From RGIG5612 sp050944475 (GTDB lineage Bacteria > Bacillota > Clostridia > Lachnospirales > Lachnospiraceae): a stretch of DNA of 64,000 nucleotides. Both the position numbers and the translations under genes were made by a program. The notes beneath the pieces are model-generated. The model was not told the origin of the DNA. It saw nothing but the letters and a program-made list of their open reading frames with translations, and made no database searches. Location: contig JBMNRD010000004.1 in NCBI GenBank assembly GCA_050944475.1, positions 124,001 through 188,000 on the forward strand, written 5' to 3'. Numbering within the stretch: the first letter of the stretch is position 1; each line of letters opens with the position of its first letter. Below are positions 60,835-64,000 of this stretch, piece after piece.

Positions 60835-61662
60835 TTACGAGATCAAATAACTGTAAATATCCCCCGACTGAATAAAACTTACCGGAATATCAGTTCCTAT
60901 GACATCAGGAAGCCACTTAGCCATATACTGCATGCCTGGTTCTTCGAAATTGAAATGTCCTAAGCTGATTACGGCCCTTGGCCTTCCTAAAGAAACCGAG
61001 TCCGCAACGTACTCAAGAATAGTCCAATCTACAGTTTCCAATGGAATAATTGCATCAAATTCCTCCTCGTCTATACGTTGGAGTTTACTGCTGTCAAACT
61101 CCTTGCCGGTTATGTGTTCCGCAAAAAACACCTTCCTCACAGGGGCGTCGGGATCGCCGATAATCCTTGCTCCGTTCAGGTTGAATTTTTCACAGATTTC
61201 CGCAGTGAGATTGCGCGCCGTGGTTTCGGGAATATCAAACAGCAGCGGTTTTTTCTCGCTTTCCACAAGGTAATCATCCCAGCCGAGCACCTTCATAATG
61301 CCCAGGAAAATATAATCCGGAACATCATACTCTCCGCGGTGGCCTGAGTGCATATGGTCATGGTTTCTCCATACAACTATGCCCGTTTTATCAAGCAGCT
61401 GCCTTTTGGCTTCAAAGACCTTATTCCCTTTCAGCCATTCAGTCTTATCCTCATGAGAAAAGAATATCGGCTCATGGCAGATAATCAGGTTTTTCCCCTG
61501 ACGCGCCGCCTCCCTGATTACTTCCACCGAAGCAAAGCACGTCAAGGCAATGCCTGTACATTCACAATCCGGGTCACCGTATTTGAACACATCACAGGTA
61601 TGTTCCGGATCCACCGGATGATGAAATGCCTCAAGCGCCGCAATAACCTCACGAATTGTCAT
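60835..61662 (-). CDS. Nif3-like dinuclear metal center protein
   Basis: A 275-residue member of the widely conserved Nif3/DUF34 family. The metal-site motifs are recognisable: LIICHEPIFFSH near 58-69, RNHDHMHSG near 100-108, and a late GHFNFEEPGM near 238. GGAGAT precedes the ATG. The family is often suggested to be a GTP cyclohydrolase-like or NAD-related hydrolase, but a firm function is not established. Monocistronic, convergent with the pilus operon. Confidence 0.9.
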   Translation of the reverse strand: MTIREVIAALEAFHHPVDPEHTCDVFKYGDPDCECTGIALTCFASVEVIREAARQGKNLIICHEPIFFSHEDKTEWLKGNKVFEAKRQLLDKTGIVVWRNHDHMHSGHRGEYDVPDYIFLGIMKVLGWDDYLVESEKKPLLFDIPETTARNLTAEICEKFNLNGARIIGDPDAPVRKVFFAEHITGKEFDSSKLQRIDEEEFDAIIPLETVDWTILEYVADSVSLGRPRAVISLGHFNFEEPGMQYMAKWLPDVIGTDIPVSFIQSGDIYSYLIS

Positions 61663-61817
61663 AATATCTCCATTTCTTTATAACGATTGTTCAAAGGTTG
61701 TAGTCTCTATATATCCGGGATAATAATATACCGAACGGTAAATATTGTCCATCAATTCTGTTCTTGTACAATATGCCGCTTTTCTTTCTTTTCCTTTTTG
61801 AAACTATTGCTATTTGC

Positions 61818-61846
61818 TTGAGGAATCCTCCAAATGATGATAGGAT
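61818..61846 (+). promoter_or_regulatory. Possible rhomboid promoter adjacent to ATG
   Basis: TTGAGG and TAGGAT are spaced by 17 bases and the -10 ends six bases before the ATG, the same geometry as at pgsA and mecA. However, AGGA within TAGGAT could instead be a Shine-Dalgarno, so this case is ambiguous. Confidence 0.35.
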
Positions 61847-61852
61847 TATTTC

Positions 61853-62956
61853 ATGATTTATGAAAAACTGTGGGCACTGTTCCGACAACAAAATTTCGCA
61901 ATAATCGCCACTAACGCCCCTTCTGTAGGCATATTTCGCAATCAGGCAGGCGGACGGGGAATTATCTGTGCCCTTGTGGATAACACCGGGCAGCACCTTT
62001 GGACTGCTTCCCTACTTCAGTCCCTGCACCTCAGGCTTGCTTCCCTGTCTATTCCCGGAATTTCTTCCGACCCTTTATCAGCAAGTGCAACCCATGATGT
62101 GCTGTTTATTGTTATAACTGCCGATACCGAACGGGACAAACATCTTGCCCGGCCGGGCATAAATGTATGGCTTGTTGACAGCCGAGAAGGTTCCCTTCTG
62201 ATCTATGAGGATCAACCGGACGATTTCTATGGACTGCGTTCTGAAATCGAAGCGGCTATACAGGAAGATTCCGATGATCCGGCAATGCGTTATGCGGATC
62301 TGCATTTTTCACCTTCAGCGTCCGCCTCTGCAACAGGTTCAACTGTCCGCGCCCGCAAAAAAATCAGCTATTTCCCGACTGTCACTGTAATACTTATTGC
62401 ACTCAATGTGCTTTGCTACGCAGTTCTTGCCCTCATCGGCAATGTCCGCAACATCTCCTTTATGGCGGCAGCGGGAGCCAATTACGGTCCTTACATATTT
62501 GAAAATTTCCAGCTCTGGAGGCTTCTCACTTCCATGTTCATGCATTTCGGACTGCCGCACCTGCTGGGCAACATGGTTTACCTGGGCCTTTCAGGATACA
62601 ATTTGGAGCGGGCAATCGGCCACGGAAGATTTCTTCTTATATATATGCTTGCAGGAATCGGGGGAAATGTCGTGTCCGCAGCTTACTACTATGTAACAAA
62701 CACCAATACTATTTCCGTCGGTGCCAGCGGAGCCATCTACGGCCTTGTGGGAGCAATATGCTACCTGACCTTTCTCAGCTATCGACGGATGCAGCCGGCC
62801 TACGTGTTCCTGCGTATCGGCATGGTTCTGATATTTGTTTTTTATTCGAGTTTCATAAGTCCCGGCGTGGATGGAGCCGCCCATATCGGCGGATTTATCT
62901 TCGGTGTTTTACTGGCAATACTATTTATCAGGAGGAGAAAAAATGAAAAAAGATGA
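61853..62956 (+). CDS. Rhomboid family intramembrane serine protease
   Basis: A 367-residue protein with a cytosolic N-terminal domain (about 1-165) and six or seven membrane segments. The catalytic Ser lies in VGASGAIYGLVG near 291 and the His in AAHIGGFIFGV near 343; HFGLPHLLGNMVYL near 231-244 is the conserved loop/helix 2 motif. The N-terminal domain (SLRLASLSIPG, LLIYEDQPDD) is larger than in minimal rhomboids. The stop lies inside the HIT gene (14-nt overlap). Natural substrates cannot be told. Confidence 0.92.
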   Translation: MIYEKLWALFRQQNFAIIATNAPSVGIFRNQAGGRGIICALVDNTGQHLWTASLLQSLHLRLASLSIPGISSDPLSASATHDVLFIVITADTERDKHLARPGINVWLVDSREGSLLIYEDQPDDFYGLRSEIEAAIQEDSDDPAMRYADLHFSPSASASATGSTVRARKKISYFPTVTVILIALNVLCYAVLALIGNVRNISFMAAAGANYGPYIFENFQLWRLLTSMFMHFGLPHLLGNMVYLGLSGYNLERAIGHGRFLLIYMLAGIGGNVVSAAYYYVTNTNTISVGASGAIYGLVGAICYLTFLSYRRMQPAYVFLRIGMVLIFVFYSSFISPGVDGAAHIGGFIFGVLLAILFIRRRKNEKR

Positions 62957-63359
62957 CTGTATTTTCTGTCTGTTGGCAAACGGAGATATTCCCACAATGT
63001 CTTTGTACGAAAATGAGGATTTTCGTGTAATATTCGATGCTGCTCCTGCAACTGCCGGACACGCCCTGATTATTCCCAAGGACCATTTTGAAAATATTTT
63101 TGACATACCGGAGGACCTGCTGGGCAGGGCGCACAAGCTGGCCGGAAAGCTGGCACCGGTTTTGATAGAGGTGTTCGGCGCCGACGGAATCAATATTTTA
63201 CAAAACAATAACGAGTCTGCCGGCCAAACCGTTTTCCATTTTCACATCCATCTGATTCCCCGCTACAAAGATGATAAGGCAATCCTTTCATGGACACCGG
63301 GGGAGCAAAACAAAGAAAGTCTGCAATCTGCCCTTGAACTCCTTGCCACAAAGCTATAG
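62943..63359 (+). CDS. HIT family nucleotide hydrolase
   Basis: 138 residues from the ATG at 62943, which follows AGGAGGAG. The first residues include a CIFC zinc-type pair (KKDDCIFCLLANGDIPT), as in Hit/Hint proteins. The catalytic histidine triad HFHIHLIPR is near 99-107. The family hydrolyses adenosine phosphoramidates and dinucleotides. It overlaps the rhomboid gene and is translated from the same message. Confidence 0.95.
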   Translation: MKKDDCIFCLLANGDIPTMSLYENEDFRVIFDAAPATAGHALIIPKDHFENIFDIPEDLLGRAHKLAGKLAPVLIEVFGADGINILQNNNESAGQTVFHFHIHLIPRYKDDKAILSWTPGEQNKESLQSALELLATKL

Positions 63360-63391
63360 AGGACGGCAATTGCATTATTGATTACCTAAAC

Positions 63392-63425
63392 AAAAACAGT
63401 CGCTTCAACAGATGCGACTGTTTTT
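63392..63425. terminator. Bidirectional terminator
   Basis: AAAAACAGTCGC-ttcaacagat-GCGACTGTTTTT has a T-run on both sides, ending HIT on the plus strand and the N-acetyltransferase gene on the minus strand. Confidence 0.9.
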
Positions 63426-63429
63426 CGAT

Positions 63430-64000
63430 TTAAAACTCTATCCCGAAGTGCTCCTTTATAATCCGCATAGCTTCCTCTTCGTTTTCCGCATGGGCAAGCA
63501 CGGTGGTCTGTCCATCTACTTTAAGTGTCAATTCATCCTTCAAAAACAACTTCCTTGCATTTCCCTCAATCAGGCTGACATACATGGTGCTCTTAAACAG
63601 TTCCTCCTGATTCGTGGCAATATACTGATTGGCAAATACAAAATCCATCGGCTCAAATTTTATGTCGGCGAAGCACACAACCGGCTGTTCTCCAAACCTT
63701 ATTTCATACCAGTCCCCGTTCATGACCACATAATACCCGTATGGAGTTTGCGTCCCGTCAAGCGGAATCGCACTCATGAAGGAACGGTCTCCAAAGCCCA
63801 CGTCACAATAATACTTCTTATCATCAATGACGCAGATATTACCCCTATGTCCTATAGGAGTCTTAAAGCCCCTTGTCAAAACCCTTGCCACCACCTGATA
63901 TGTATGGTAGCCCAGAGCACTTAAGAATGATGAGAACAGTCCGTTAAGTTCATGACACCAGCCGCCCCTTTCCCGGACGATGATTTTGTCGTACAAATCC
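63430..64000 (-). CDS. Arylamine N-acetyltransferase, N-terminus off window
   Basis: The visible 190 residues begin inside the family sequence YDKIIVRERGGWCHELNGLF, whose Cys is the catalytic nucleophile of NAT enzymes. The His of the triad lies in RGNICVIDDKKYYCDVGFG (preceded by IGHRGN), with the Asp in CDVGFG. NATs transfer acetyl or related acyl groups from CoA to arylamines or to biosynthetic amines. The start codon lies beyond 64000. The C-terminal third (about 110-190) is the normal lid region. Physiological substrate unknown. Confidence 0.92.
   Translation of the reverse strand, partial: DLYDKIIVRERGGWCHELNGLFSSFLSALGYHTYQVVARVLTRGFKTPIGHRGNICVIDDKKYYCDVGFGDRSFMSAIPLDGTQTPYGYYVVMNGDWYEIRFGEQPVVCFADIKFEPMDFVFANQYIATNQEELFKSTMYVSLIEGNARKLFLKDELTLKVDGQTTVLAHAENEEEAMRIIKEHFGIEF

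Noticed and set aside
1..64000. CRISPR array, tRNA, rRNA or intact insertion sequence
   Set aside because: No regularly spaced repeats, no tRNA-like folds with a T-arm, no rRNA and no transposase reading frame were recognised.

Overview
The window looks like the chromosome of a low-to-moderate GC Gram-positive anaerobe (Bacillota, class Clostridia, probably Lachnospiraceae-like). This rests on gene content and order: a tadA - SRP RNA - dnaX - ybaB - recR block, HU - rqcP - divIC - tilS - hpt - ftsH, rpsF - ssb - rpsR, a MecA adaptor, a DinR/LexA-type SOS box and a Gram-positive Flp/Tad pilus cluster without a secretin. No species can be named from sequence alone.

Left edge (1-1957): an AT-rich accessory patch. 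It holds one intact gene with a HEPN-like RNxxxH motif (762-1673) and two decayed minus-strand coding remnants (2-437, 433-746). A 53-nt element able to fold into nested hairpins sits just upstream of the intact gene, and base composition changes sharply where guaA begins.

1958-16839: housekeeping, mostly minus strand. It contains a stand-alone ATP-pyrophosphatase GMP synthase (no glutaminase domain), uvrA-uvrB, an SOS-controlled Y-family polymerase with a small partner ORF, ftsH-hpt-tilS-divIC-rqcP, hup, then plus-strand pgsA and an MFS transporter. 16916-25929: a 1,235-residue TPR/acidic-repeat/AAA protein coupled to recR, ybaB, dnaX, the SRP RNA (23343-23495), tadA, tyrA and aroF. 26082-28208: a membrane-anchored GH18/SH3 protein and a small unknown.

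28458-33171: mecA followed by a potABCD spermidine/putrescine importer whose binding protein has no lipobox but has a C-terminal membrane anchor. 33267-40716: a small membrane protein, an oppABCDF peptide importer, and a divergent LysR regulator. The oppA leader has two interlocked perfect inverted repeats. 40908-50517: an alpha/beta hydrolase, a divergent DUF1858/ferredoxin pair, gdpP-rplI-dnaB, a DUF4349 lipoprotein, rpsF-ssb-rpsR and an iron alcohol dehydrogenase.

50964-60791: a complete-looking Flp/Tad pilus operon (TadZ-like, CpaF, TadB, TadC, Flp pilin, DUF5702 protein, two TadE-like proteins, prepilin peptidase, DUF6382-FHA protein). Two members have unusual extra domains: an Ig-like insertion in TadC and a tandem His/Cys domain in a TadE-like protein. 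60835-64000: Nif3-like, rhomboid, HIT and a truncated arylamine N-acetyltransferase.

The most unusual signals are the TadC Ig-like insertion, the tandem His/Cys repeats on the TadE-like protein, the recR-linked giant ATPase, the interlocked repeats before oppA, and at least two genes (pgsA, mecA) whose promoters sit so close to the ATG that the mRNA should be leaderless. No tRNA, rRNA, CRISPR array, intact insertion sequence, T-box or riboswitch of known class was recognised.
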